From: Jannaschia faecimaris
GTDB taxonomy: Bacteria > Pseudomonadota > Alphaproteobacteria > Rhodobacterales > Rhodobacteraceae
NCBI RefSeq assembly: GCF_900107415.1
Contig: NZ_FNPX01000016.1
Span: forward strand, 25,327-89,326
Direction of reading: 5' to 3'
Length of the DNA stretch: 64,000 nucleotides
The notes beneath the pieces are model-generated. The model saw nothing but the letters and a program-made list of their open reading frames with translations. It was not told the DNA's origin and did no database searches. Below, piece after piece: positions 8,504 to 23,835 of this stretch; position 1 is the stretch's first letter, and every line of letters begins with the position of its first letter. The position numbers and the translations under genes are program-made.

Positions 8504-9277
8504 TCAGAGTTGCGGCTCGCTCCGCGACGGCGTTGCATAGAGCGTGCCGCCCCCGAACCACGCCATGATCTTCTCTTCCTCAAGAAGAGTGATCTGGTTG
8601 TCCGCCTTGATCGTCGGAATGCCGGCCATGTTATGCGAATGGAGCGAGTCGATCTGAACGCGATCGCGCTTGAGCCGGGCGAAGTTCATCGGGATCAGGC
8701 GTTGCTGACCGGAGCCTTCGGGGTTTAGGTCGACAACCAGGTAGCGGACCATCTGCTCAGGCACGTCGATCCACATGTCGGTGATGCGGCCAACCACTTC
8801 CTTGTCGGCGGTTTGCACGGGCAACCCCAGCGGGTTGATCCCGGCGGAGACGGTGAAGTCCTCGACCTTGGACAGCGGTTTGATCTTGGCGTGGCCGTGG
8901 CCGTCAAGTTCGGGGTGGTCACTGCGGTTGGCCCAGGACGCGGGGCCGACACCATCAACCATCGGATCCCCGGTGGGAACGTAGGGCGAGCCGCCCGCGT
9001 CGCTGGTGCGCGCGATGGCAAGATCGCTGCGATCGGGGCGCTGGCCCGAAGGCACCGATACGCTGCCGCGTCCATCGCGGAGCAGAAACGTCTTGTCCTT
9101 GGGGGCAGGGAAGACACCGGGTGAGGCGGCGGGGCTGCCGTCATCATCCACGAGAGGGTAGCCCTCGCGCTGGTTTTCGGTCTGCAGGTAGACGACGAGG
9201 ACGGCGAAGAAGAGCCAGAAGCCCCAGATCGCCGCGCTGGCGAGATCGAAGTCTCCGAAGAATGTTGTGCCGAGCAT
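8504..9277 (-). CDS. puhA: Photosynthetic reaction centre H subunit PuhA
   Basis: H subunit of the type-2 reaction centre; caps the L/M core on the cytoplasmic side and contributes to the proton path to QB. 257 aa, normal length. One N-terminal transmembrane helix (about residues 12-31, ASAAIWGFWLFFAVLVVYLQ) followed by TENQREGYPLVDDDG, a hallmark of the family, and a cytoplasmic PRC-barrel domain with ADKEVVGRITDMWIDVPEQ and RYLVVDLNPEGSG. Preceded closely by lhaA (21-base gap), in the conserved bchM-lhaA-puhA arrangement. Confidence 0.97.
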   Translation of the reverse strand: MLGTTFFGDFDLASAAIWGFWLFFAVLVVYLQTENQREGYPLVDDDGSPAASPGVFPAPKDKTFLLRDGRGSVSVPSGQRPDRSDLAIARTSDAGGSPYVPTGDPMVDGVGPASWANRSDHPELDGHGHAKIKPLSKVEDFTVSAGINPLGLPVQTADKEVVGRITDMWIDVPEQMVRYLVVDLNPEGSGQQRLIPMNFARLKRDRVQIDSLHSHNMAGIPTIKADNQITLLEEEKIMAWFGGGTLYATPSRSEPQL

Positions 9278-9298
9278 GGGGTATCCTCCTGGGCGGGG

Positions 9299-10729
9299 TT
9301 AAGTCGGGAAATCCGCAAGACCGCGTGACGTGGTCTGACGGTGATGAATACTGCGCGACCGGACCAGCGGCCCAAGAGCCGCCAGCGTGATGAAGAGCAG
9401 TGCGATTTCGATGTGGTAAACCGTGGAATAGCCGGTCGCGGGGTCGGACAGCGCAGCACCCAGACGGCCCGTCTCGGCCAGCGCGTTGACGCCGTCGCGC
9501 AGTGCGCCGCCAACAAAGATCGATACGCCCGCCGCCGTCGCCTGTGCCGCGCCCCAAGCCCCGAGGGCCAGGCCCTTGCCGGCGGTGCCGCTGCCGTCGA
9601 AGGCCATGATTGCGGTCAGGGTGCAGACCGAAAACAGACCGCCGCCGAACCCGATGCCGAAGGCCCCGATGTAGAACAGAAGACCGCTGTCGAGGGGGGC
9701 GGCGAAGATCACCGCCGAGAAGGCGCAGACACCGGCAAGGATGCCGCCGCCCGCCATGCGGAATGGATCGCGCCCCCGCTTGAGCCCGCGCGCCGCGACC
9801 CCGAAGCCCAGCAATGCGCCGCCCGCCCAGAGCGAAGTCAGTAGGGTCGTTGCCGAGACTGACAGGCCCAGAATCTCGCCGCCGTAAGGCTCCAGCAGGA
9901 CGTCCTGCATGTTGAAGGCCAGCGTGCCGATGAACACTACGACCAGCAGGCGGGCAACGTTGCCCTGCGCCGTCAGATCGCGCCAGGCGTCGCGGAAGGG
10001 CGGGCGTGGTACGGCACGCTCTTCGCGGGTCATGGGTGTCACCTTTTCCTGCTTCCACAGGGCGATGGTGTTCAGAACGATGGTCACGACCGCGGTGCCC
10101 TGCACGACCTGTACAAGGCGCAGCGCGCTGAAATCGCGCAGGAGCGTGCCGATGATGACGGCGCTGACGCCCATGCCCACGAGGAACATCACGTAGAGGA
10201 GCGCTACGACCTGCGGCCGGGTCTCTTCGGTCGCGCGGTCGGCGGCAAGGGCGAGGCCCGCCGTTTGGGTCATATGCATGCCAAGCCCGGTCATCAGGAA
10301 GGCCAGCGCGGCACCCACGGTGCCCGCCCAATCGGGGCCGGCGACCTGATCGCCGGACAGCACCAGAAGCGCCATGGGCATGATCGCAAGGCCACCGAAT
10401 TGCCACAGCGATCCAAACCAGAGGTAGGGGATACGCTTCCATCCGATTGCGGAGCGGTAGGTGTCGGATCGAAATCCGAGGATTGCGCGGAAGGGTGCCA
10501 CCAGAACCGGGATCGCGATCATCATGGCGACGATGGTGGCAGCGACGCCCAATTCCACGATCATGACCCGGTTCAGCGTGCCCAGCAGCATGACCGAGGC
10601 CATGCCGACCGACACCTGAAACAGCGACAGGCGCAGCAGTTGGCGCAGGGGCAACTGCTCGCTGACCGCGTCGGAGAACGGCAGCATGTTGAGCGTCATG
10701 CCCTGGATCATGCGGCGACCGAAGATCAT
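9299..10729 (-). CDS. lhaA: Light-harvesting 1 complex assembly protein LhaA (PucC family)
   Basis: Polytopic inner-membrane protein of the PucC/LhaA branch of the major facilitator superfamily. In Rhodobacter LhaA promotes LH1 assembly, probably by handling bacteriochlorophyll and LH1 polypeptides. 476 aa from the ATG at 10727-10729, with about 12 hydrophobic segments; family segments include MASVMLLGTLNRVMIVELGV near residue 40 and FRSDTYRSAIGWKRIPYLW. The longer open frame upstream is bchM in another frame. The start overlaps the bchM stop (ATGA) and has GAGGTGA upstream. A second family member (bch2-like) is at 22.5-23.8 kb. Confidence 0.93.
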   Translation of the reverse strand: MIFGRRMIQGMTLNMLPFSDAVSEQLPLRQLLRLSLFQVSVGMASVMLLGTLNRVMIVELGVAATIVAMMIAIPVLVAPFRAILGFRSDTYRSAIGWKRIPYLWFGSLWQFGGLAIMPMALLVLSGDQVAGPDWAGTVGAALAFLMTGLGMHMTQTAGLALAADRATEETRPQVVALLYVMFLVGMGVSAVIIGTLLRDFSALRLVQVVQGTAVVTIVLNTIALWKQEKVTPMTREERAVPRPPFRDAWRDLTAQGNVARLLVVVFIGTLAFNMQDVLLEPYGGEILGLSVSATTLLTSLWAGGALLGFGVAARGLKRGRDPFRMAGGGILAGVCAFSAVIFAAPLDSGLLFYIGAFGIGFGGGLFSVCTLTAIMAFDGSGTAGKGLALGAWGAAQATAAGVSIFVGGALRDGVNALAETGRLGAALSDPATGYSTVYHIEIALLFITLAALGPLVRSRSIHHRQTTSRGLADFPT

Positions 10730-11394
10730 GGCGTCACCTCGAGGGCGTGCGAAATGTAGAACCCCGAACTGACGCGTGTGACCGGTGCCAGCGTGGCCGA
10801 GGTCAGCCGGCGCGACAGGTTTTTGTGCGATTGCGGCACCATCGTGGGCGAGCGGTCCGCCCGTGGGAAGAGCTTGCCTACGCGCCACATCGCCATCAGG
10901 AGCGGTGTGCGTGGAGCGACGGTGAAGAGGACAGAGCCGGTTGTGCGCGCCGCCAGCGCGTCGAGGGCCGCGGCGAGGTCGGTCTCGGAATAATAGATCA
11001 GGCTGTCCATCGCGGTGACGTGGTCGAAGCGGCCAAGGCCCACGTCCAGCATATCGCCCGAGCGGAAGTCGATGGTGCCGGTCAGGTCGGCGGGCATCCG
11101 ACGGCGCGCGATATCGACCAACTGCGGCGAGATGTCGATCGCCAGAACATCGGCCCCGCGCCGTGCCATTTCATGCGCCAACGCCCCGGTGCCGCAGCCT
11201 GCGTCCAGCACGCGCAGGCCGGTCAGATCGCGCGGCATCTGGCTCAGGATGATCGCGCGCATCCGATCCCGGCCCGCCCGAACCGTGGCGCGAATGCCCG
11301 AGACCGGGGCGTCGGAGGTCAAAGCCTCCCAAGCCTTTGTCGCGGTGCGGTCGAAATAGGTTTCGACGCGTGTCAGGGTCTGGTCGTAGGTCAT
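10726..11394 (-). CDS. bchM: Mg-protoporphyrin IX methyltransferase BchM
   Basis: SAM-dependent methyltransferase that esterifies the C13 propionate of Mg-protoporphyrin IX, providing the substrate for AcsF. 222 aa. Class I SAM-binding motif VLDAGCGTGALAHEMARRGA at about residues 67-86, followed by LAIDIS. The N-terminus YFDRTATKAWEALTSDAPVS and the C-terminal RRLTSATLAPVTRVSSGFY are family features. The chosen ATG begins at MTYDQTLTRVE; eight extra upstream codons in frame would run into bchL. It sits between bchL and lhaA with overlaps or a 1-base gap. Confidence 0.95.
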   Translation of the reverse strand: MTYDQTLTRVETYFDRTATKAWEALTSDAPVSGIRATVRAGRDRMRAIILSQMPRDLTGLRVLDAGCGTGALAHEMARRGADVLAIDISPQLVDIARRRMPADLTGTIDFRSGDMLDVGLGRFDHVTAMDSLIYYSETDLAAALDALAARTTGSVLFTVAPRTPLLMAMWRVGKLFPRADRSPTMVPQSHKNLSRRLTSATLAPVTRVSSGFYISHALEVTP

Positions 11395-11395
11395 G

Positions 11396-19168
<7,773 letters not shown>

Positions 19169-19221
19169 CTCGTCTCCCCGGCGAAAGTTCCCCTGAAATC
19201 GTGGCACTCTGGCGCACCATG

Positions 19222-19239
19222 TGTCAACGGTGATTTACA
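19222..19239. promoter_or_regulatory. PpsR/CrtJ-type operator, bchF side of the bchF-aerR intergenic region
   Basis: Exact TGT-N12-ACA palindrome (TGTCAACGGTGATTTACA). On the minus strand its end supplies TTGACA, a good -35 hexamer for bchF, with a weak -10 (CACGAT) 18 bases further. In Rhodobacter, PpsR/CrtJ dimers bind this motif and repress bch and crt promoters under oxygen. The pairing with the second box 89 bases away suggests looping or cooperative binding across the divergent promoters. Confidence 0.85.
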
Positions 19240-19328
19240 CGTTGGTGACAGTTCGTCCTGATTGATTTACTGAGCCGGGGGTCGTCGGGCCATATAAATA
19301 GGCCTATTGAACGGAACGGCGTGGTGTT

Positions 19329-19346
19329 TGTCATATTGATTTGACA
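19329..19346. promoter_or_regulatory. PpsR/CrtJ-type operator, aerR side of the bchF-aerR intergenic region
   Basis: Exact TGT-N12-ACA palindrome (TGTCATATTGATTTGACA). Its last six bases TTGACA could be the -35 of an aerR promoter (GACGAT 17 bases further as a poor -10). If so, transcription would start near 19376, just before the GGAGGA ribosome-binding site at 19398-19403. This would place the regulator genes aerR-ppsR under their own product. Confidence 0.82.
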
Positions 19347-19437
19347 CTCACCCTGCCATGCCTGACGATGAGGACAACCTTTTTGGTTCATCCTTTGGGA
19401 GGATTCTCTGCTGCCCCCATCTTTCGATCATCCGCTG

Positions 19438-20151
19438 ATGCCTCGGGGACATGAGATCGCCCGCGTCGCCCGTGGGGCCTTGCAAGCCATAGCGCTGGAC
19501 CTGATGCCGTTGGCCCAGCAAGATCATGTTCAGCGGCTGACAGGGGCTGTCCTTTCGCCCCGCCAGGACGCGTGGCGCAACGTCGGCCTTGCCATGATCG
19601 ATGCCGGGTGTCGGCCTGCTGATATAATCGACATCTATATACCGGCCACTGCGCGCCGCCTTGGCGATGACTGGCTGGACGACGCCGCCAGTTTCGCTGA
19701 TGTCACCCTCGGGTGTGTCCGTCTGCGGTCCCTGTTGACCTGGGCGGACGATATGCTGGATGAGTTGGACGTCATGCCGTCCATTACGCATGGGCAGGTT
19801 TATCTGCTCACACCGGAAGGGGCACAACACCGTCTGGGGCAGCACGTCTTCATGGCGCAGCTTTTGCGGCACGGAGTGGCTGCACGGATCGTTTCCGACC
19901 CGGCAGAGGTTTCCGACGCGGATATCGTCATGATTTCCGCATCCGGCGCTGACACCCAGCAGGCTCTGATCGACACGGTGAATTGCGCCCGTCGCATCGG
20001 GCGCGATCCCTTCGTGATTCTGGGCGGCGGCGCGGTCGAGATTGATCGGGGCCGCTGTAAGGGGGCGGGGGCCGATCTTGTGACCAATGACCTGGACATC
20101 GCGCTGTCTGAATGCAGGGCGCGTGGTCATCCGCTCCGGCTGAGACGTTGA
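19438..20151 (+). CDS. aerR: Photosynthesis regulator AerR/PpaA (cobalamin-binding antirepressor)
   Basis: Regulator with a B12-binding-type domain that, in Rhodobacter, binds hydroxocobalamin in light and opposes PpsR/CrtJ. 237 aa from this ATG. Residues about 1-100 form the helical cap (VGLAMIDAGCRPADIIDIYI, ARRLGDDWLDD). The Rossmann-like cobalamin domain starts at GQVYLLTPEGAQHRLGQHVF, with the candidate axial histidines in the QHRLGQH stretch, then ADIVMISASG and FVILGGGAV. The ATG has no nearby ribosome-binding site. A strong GGAGGA lies at 19398-19403, seven bases before an in-frame CTG at 19411 that would add nine residues (LPPSFDHPL). A longer form from a non-AUG start is therefore likely, as reported for R. 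capsulatus AerR. It sits three bases upstream of ppsR. Confidence 0.9.
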   Translation: MPRGHEIARVARGALQAIALDLMPLAQQDHVQRLTGAVLSPRQDAWRNVGLAMIDAGCRPADIIDIYIPATARRLGDDWLDDAASFADVTLGCVRLRSLLTWADDMLDELDVMPSITHGQVYLLTPEGAQHRLGQHVFMAQLLRHGVAARIVSDPAEVSDADIVMISASGADTQQALIDTVNCARRIGRDPFVILGGGAVEIDRGRCKGAGADLVTNDLDIALSECRARGHPLRLRR

Positions 20152-20153
20152 AC

Positions 20154-21566
20154 ATGGACGCCACCGCATCAGGCGCATGGTTCCAAGGACTTTTGCCCAA
20201 CGCGCGCGCCGACATTCTTGCCAACCTCGTGGCCGGCGTTGCCGACATGGCGCTTCTTGTTGGTTGGAACGGGGCAATCACCGACCTGCGCGTGCGGCCG
20301 GGACTGGACTTGGGGCTAAGTATTGAAGGTTGGACCAGTGCCTCGATCCAAAGCCACCTGACACCGGAAAGCGTTCCCAAGCTGGAGCGATGTCTGACCG
20401 CCTTGCAGCGGGGCAGCGAGCAACTCCCCCTGAGTGAATTGAACCTCCTCGTAGACAAGAGCGGCCCGGATCTTCCAATGTCGTTCAGTTTCCACCGCAT
20501 CGAACGGGAGGCGGATGTCTTGATGCTGGGGCGCGACCTGCGGCCTTTAGCCGAGATCCAGCAGCAGTTGGTCGTCGCCCAGATGGCAATGGAGCGCGAT
20601 TACGAAGCGCAGCGGGCGACTGAAACGCGGCTTCGTGTTCTCATGGCGACGACACCTGATGCTTGCCTGTTCGTGAACGTCGCGCGGCGCGAAGTGACCG
20701 ATGCCAATGCTGCGGCGGGCCACCTGTTCAAGACGGAGCCCTTGGAACTGAAGGACACGGCACTTGAGTCGATCCTACGGGTCGGACAGGATGTGGATCT
20801 TGTCGAGCAATTGGTCGCCACCGCGCGGCAACCCGACGGAAAGGTCAGCGCAACAACCGTATCTGACGGCTCGGATATCGACATCCTGCCGACTTCTTTC
20901 CGCATACCAGGCGCGCACATGCTGCTTTGCCGAGTGATCGCCAAGCGCAGCGCCGTTTCCGACACGGACACCATGGGCGAACGCCTGTCGGGGTTTTTCG
21001 CCTCCAGCCCCGACGCGATCGTCTTCACCGCAGGTGATGGTCGCATCCTGAGCGCCAACGGCAGCTTCCTTGACCTCGTCGAGATGCCCCAGGAGGACAG
21101 TGTCCGCAATCAGAGCCTCGCCGACTTTCTGGTACGGGGAAGCGTCGATTTGTCGGTTCTTCTGGCCAATGCCAGCCGGTCCGGATCGCTTCGGTTGTTC
21201 TCGACCAAAATTACCCAGGCCTCGGGGCAGGGGCGCTCGGTCGAGATCTCGGTTACCCGCCTGCAGGCAGGGATCCGGTCGATTTTTGCGCTTGTAATGC
21301 GTGACACCAGCCGGGCTGCCGCGTTGCGAACCGAAGGTGTTGATCCGTCGGTCGATCTCGACTCGATCGTCGATCTTTTGGGCAAGCAGTCGCTCAAGGA
21401 TATCGTGGCGCAGGCAACTGACGTAATCGAGCGGATGTGCATCGGGGCCGCCGTAGACCTGACATCCAACAATCGAGTTGCCGCTGCGGAAATGCTGGGT
21501 CTGTCGCGCCAGTCGCTGTATGTTAAGCTGCGCAAATACGATCTGCTCAAGCGCGACGTCGACTGA
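20154..21566 (+). CDS. ppsR: Transcriptional repressor PpsR/CrtJ
   Basis: Aerobic repressor of photosynthesis genes that binds TGT-N12-ACA palindromes. 471 aa. An N-terminal domain is followed by a linker helix rich in Q/E (IQQQLVVAQMAMERDYEAQ, about residues 130-150), then PAS domains (TPDACLFVNVARREVTDANA; SPDAIVFTAGDGRILSANGS). The C-terminal Fis-type helix-turn-helix is AAEMLGLSRQSLYVKLRKYD (last 30 residues). A cysteine in IERMCIGAAVDL, just before the HTH, is in the right place for the redox-sensitive Cys of Rhodobacter PpsR/CrtJ. The start 14 codons upstream is less likely because this ATG gives the family N-terminus and sits after the aerR stop; the ribosome-binding site is weak, so translation may be coupled to aerR. 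Confidence 0.95.
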   Translation: MDATASGAWFQGLLPNARADILANLVAGVADMALLVGWNGAITDLRVRPGLDLGLSIEGWTSASIQSHLTPESVPKLERCLTALQRGSEQLPLSELNLLVDKSGPDLPMSFSFHRIEREADVLMLGRDLRPLAEIQQQLVVAQMAMERDYEAQRATETRLRVLMATTPDACLFVNVARREVTDANAAAGHLFKTEPLELKDTALESILRVGQDVDLVEQLVATARQPDGKVSATTVSDGSDIDILPTSFRIPGAHMLLCRVIAKRSAVSDTDTMGERLSGFFASSPDAIVFTAGDGRILSANGSFLDLVEMPQEDSVRNQSLADFLVRGSVDLSVLLANASRSGSLRLFSTKITQASGQGRSVEISVTRLQAGIRSIFALVMRDTSRAAALRTEGVDPSVDLDSIVDLLGKQSLKDIVAQATDVIERMCIGAAVDLTSNNRVAAAEMLGLSRQSLYVKLRKYDLLKRDVD

Positions 21567-21582
21567 CGCAGGGCTTTTGCGC

Positions 21583-21600
21583 GTCTCGCGAAGATTACAC
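21583..21600. promoter_or_regulatory. Degenerate PpsR-type half-match upstream of bchG
   Basis: CGT-N12-ACA, differing by one base from the PpsR palindrome, placed 16 bases before the perfect box at 21617-21634. Paired sites with short spacing are usual for PpsR/CrtJ promoters; this one is weak and inferred. Confidence 0.4.
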
Positions 21601-21616
21601 TTGCCGCGACTCGCAC

Positions 21617-21634
21617 TGTCAGCTTAAGTTTACA
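21617..21634. promoter_or_regulatory. PpsR/CrtJ-type operator directly before bchG
   Basis: Exact TGT-N12-ACA (TGTCAGCTTAAGTTTACA) ending only two bases before the bchG ATG, so it covers the place where a ribosome-binding site should be. It would block transcription of the bchG-bch2-bchP unit. The position implies either a start further inside bchG or a (near-)leaderless message. Confidence 0.8.
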
Positions 21635-21636
21635 CC

Positions 21637-22539
21637 ATGACCAGTCTGACCCCCTGCGCGCGGGCGCGCACATTGCCTGAACCCGCCGCCATGCTGCGGC
21701 TTATCAAGCCTGTGACTTGGTTTCCGCCGATGTGGGCGTTCTTGTGTGGGGCGGTGTCGTCGGGTGTCGCCTTGGGGCCGGAATGGCCGATTGTCTTGCT
21801 GGGCATCCTTCTGGCCGGGCCGATCACCTGTGGGATGAGCCAGGCCGCAAACGATTGGTGTGACCGGCACGTGGATGCGATCAATGAACCCAACCGCCCG
21901 ATCCCGTCAGGCCGGATACCGGGCCGATGGGGGCTTTGGATCGCGCAGGCGATGTCTGTGCTGTCTCTGGCCATCGGCTGGCAATTCGGGCCTTGGGGCT
22001 TTGGGGCCACCGTGCTGGCAGTGATGGGTGCGTGGGCCTATTCGGTCGAGCCGATCCGGCTGAAACGCTCTGGTATCTGGGGGCCGGGCCTCGTCGGTAT
22101 TTGCTACGAGGGGCTGCCTTGGTTCACTGGCGCGGCCATTCTGGTGTCTGGCGCTCCCGGCTGGGACATCGTCATCATCGCCACGCTTTATGCCTTGGGC
22201 GCGCATGGGATCATGACGCTTAATGATTTCAAAGCATTGGAGGGCGACAAGGTCATGGGTATCAACAGCCTGCCGGTTACCTTGGGTCCCGAACGTGCGG
22301 CGAGGGTTGCCTGCTGGGTGATGATCGTGCCTCAACTCGCGGTTGTTGGCCTTATTTGGTCTTGGGATCGTCCGGTCTTTGCCTTGGCCATCGCTGCGCT
22401 GATCCTTGCGCAACTGGCCGCAATGCGCGTGATGTTGCGCGACCCCAAGGCCAAGGCCCCTTGGTACAACGGCACGGGCGTTGTGCTTTATATCTCTGGG
22501 ATGATGGTCGCGTCCTTCGCATTGCGGGGCCTCGCGTGA
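21637..22539 (+). CDS. bchG: Bacteriochlorophyll synthase BchG (geranylgeranyl transferase)
   Basis: UbiA-superfamily membrane prenyltransferase that esterifies bacteriochlorophyllide a with geranylgeranyl diphosphate. 300 aa, about eight to nine hydrophobic segments. First Asp-rich motif NDWCDRHVDAINEPNRPIPS at about residues 70-89; second motif NDFKALEGDKVMG near residues 194-206. The LIKPVTWFPPMWAFLCGAV stretch near residue 21 is the family signature. No Shine-Dalgarno is visible because a PpsR palindrome lies at -3 to -20; an internal ATG (21691) just before the signature is an alternative start. The stop overlaps the next gene's GTG start (GTGA). Confidence 0.96.
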   Translation: MTSLTPCARARTLPEPAAMLRLIKPVTWFPPMWAFLCGAVSSGVALGPEWPIVLLGILLAGPITCGMSQAANDWCDRHVDAINEPNRPIPSGRIPGRWGLWIAQAMSVLSLAIGWQFGPWGFGATVLAVMGAWAYSVEPIRLKRSGIWGPGLVGICYEGLPWFTGAAILVSGAPGWDIVIIATLYALGAHGIMTLNDFKALEGDKVMGINSLPVTLGPERAARVACWVMIVPQLAVVGLIWSWDRPVFALAIAALILAQLAAMRVMLRDPKAKAPWYNGTGVVLYISGMMVASFALRGLA

Positions 22540-23819
22540 CGCTCGGGTGGCTCCAGATCGTCCGACTGGGGTTGGTCCAGATGGCGCTTGGCGCGGTCGT
22601 GGTCCTCACCACGTCAACGTTGAACCGTCTGATGGTCGTGGAGTTCGCCTTGCCGGCTGTTCTGCCTGGAGCGTTGGTCGCGCTGCATTACGGTATCCAG
22701 CTCAGCCGCCCGCGGTGGGGCTTTACCTCCGACACCGGCGGATCGCGCACGCGGTGGATTGTGGGCGGCATGGCCGTGCTGGCGCTCGGCGGGTTCTTCG
22801 CCGCCTATGCCGTGACGCTTTTCGCGACATCCTACGCAATGGGTCTGGCCCTTTCCGTTTTGGCCTATGCGGCGATTGGCCTTGGTGTCGGCGCGTCGGG
22901 CACGTCGCTCCTGGCGCTTTTGGCTACCGCGACTGAACCGCGCCGTCGCGCCGCCGCCGCTACGATCACCTGGCTGATGATGATCTTCGGAATTGCGGTG
23001 ACGGCTGGCTTGTCGGGGCAGTTCCTCGACCCGTACACACCCGCGCGACTGATGGCGGTCGTGGCGGTCGTGACCGGCGGTGCTTTCGTGCTGACCTGCG
23101 GCGCAGTGCTCGGGGTCGAGCGTGGCGTGGCGGCCGTCGTGCCCGAGCCTGCCACTCCGTTCCTCAACGGCTTGCGCGAAATATGGGCCGAAAGGAAGGC
23201 TCGGAATTTCACGCTGTTCGTGTTTCTGTCGATGAACGCTTACTTTATGCAGGAACTGATACTGGAACCTTTTGCAGGGTTGGTTTTCGCCTTCACACCG
23301 GGCCAGTCCACGGCCCTCAGCGGCGCGCAGAACGGCGGCGTCTTTGTCGGAATGCTGCTGGTCGGCATTGCCGCGACGGGTCTGAAATTCGGGTCGCTGC
23401 GGTCCTGGGTGATTGCCGGGTGCATTGGATCGGCTGGATCACTTTACATAATTGCAATTACAGGTCTGGGCTGGCTGGCTTTGCCACTCACGCCGCTGGT
23501 CGTGGCACTCGGCGTGTTCAACGGCATGTTCGCGGTCGCAGCCATCGGGTCGATGATGGCGCTGGCCGCCGAGGGGCGCGCGCGGCGTGAAGGCACACGC
23601 ATGGGTCTTTGGGGTGCGGCGCAAGCGATTGCCGCCGGCTTTGGCGGCTTGTGCGGCGCGGCCGGCGTCGACCTGCTGCGCGGCCCTTTGGCGGATGGGG
23701 AAGCCTTTGCCGGCGTGTTCCTGTTCGAAGCCGTCTTATTCATGGCTGCCGCCCTGATGGCCTGGCAGGTGATGGAATCGCGCAGGCCCCGACAAGAGGC
23801 GATGATGCCCGGTGAATGA
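22536..23819 (+). CDS. PucC/LhaA-family membrane protein (Bch2-like, between bchG and bchP)
   Basis: Polytopic membrane protein (427 aa, about 12 hydrophobic segments) of the PucC/LhaA/Bch2 branch of the MFS fold, corresponding in position and size to the ORF between bchG and bchP in Rhodobacter capsulatus (orf428, also called bch2). The start is GTG at 22536-22538, overlapping the bchG stop (GTGA); earlier in-frame ATGs lie in bchG. Family segments are VLTTSTLNRLMVVEFALPAV, RPRWGFTSDTGGSRTRW, and RREGTRMGLWGAAQAIAAGF near residue 355. Probably assists delivery of finished pigment to light-harvesting proteins (inference from LhaA/PucC). Confidence 0.88.
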   Translation: MTLGWLQIVRLGLVQMALGAVVVLTTSTLNRLMVVEFALPAVLPGALVALHYGIQLSRPRWGFTSDTGGSRTRWIVGGMAVLALGGFFAAYAVTLFATSYAMGLALSVLAYAAIGLGVGASGTSLLALLATATEPRRRAAAATITWLMMIFGIAVTAGLSGQFLDPYTPARLMAVVAVVTGGAFVLTCGAVLGVERGVAAVVPEPATPFLNGLREIWAERKARNFTLFVFLSMNAYFMQELILEPFAGLVFAFTPGQSTALSGAQNGGVFVGMLLVGIAATGLKFGSLRSWVIAGCIGSAGSLYIIAITGLGWLALPLTPLVVALGVFNGMFAVAAIGSMMALAAEGRARREGTRMGLWGAAQAIAAGFGGLCGAAGVDLLRGPLADGEAFAGVFLFEAVLFMAAALMAWQVMESRRPRQEAMMPGE

Positions 23820-23835
23820 TTTTGGGAGAGATGTG

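Noticed and set aside
19358..19438. 26-codon upstream ORF as an independent leader-peptide gene
   Set aside because: No ribosome-binding site, and the likely aerR transcription start lies downstream of its ATG; kept only as a possible frameshift/leader observation.
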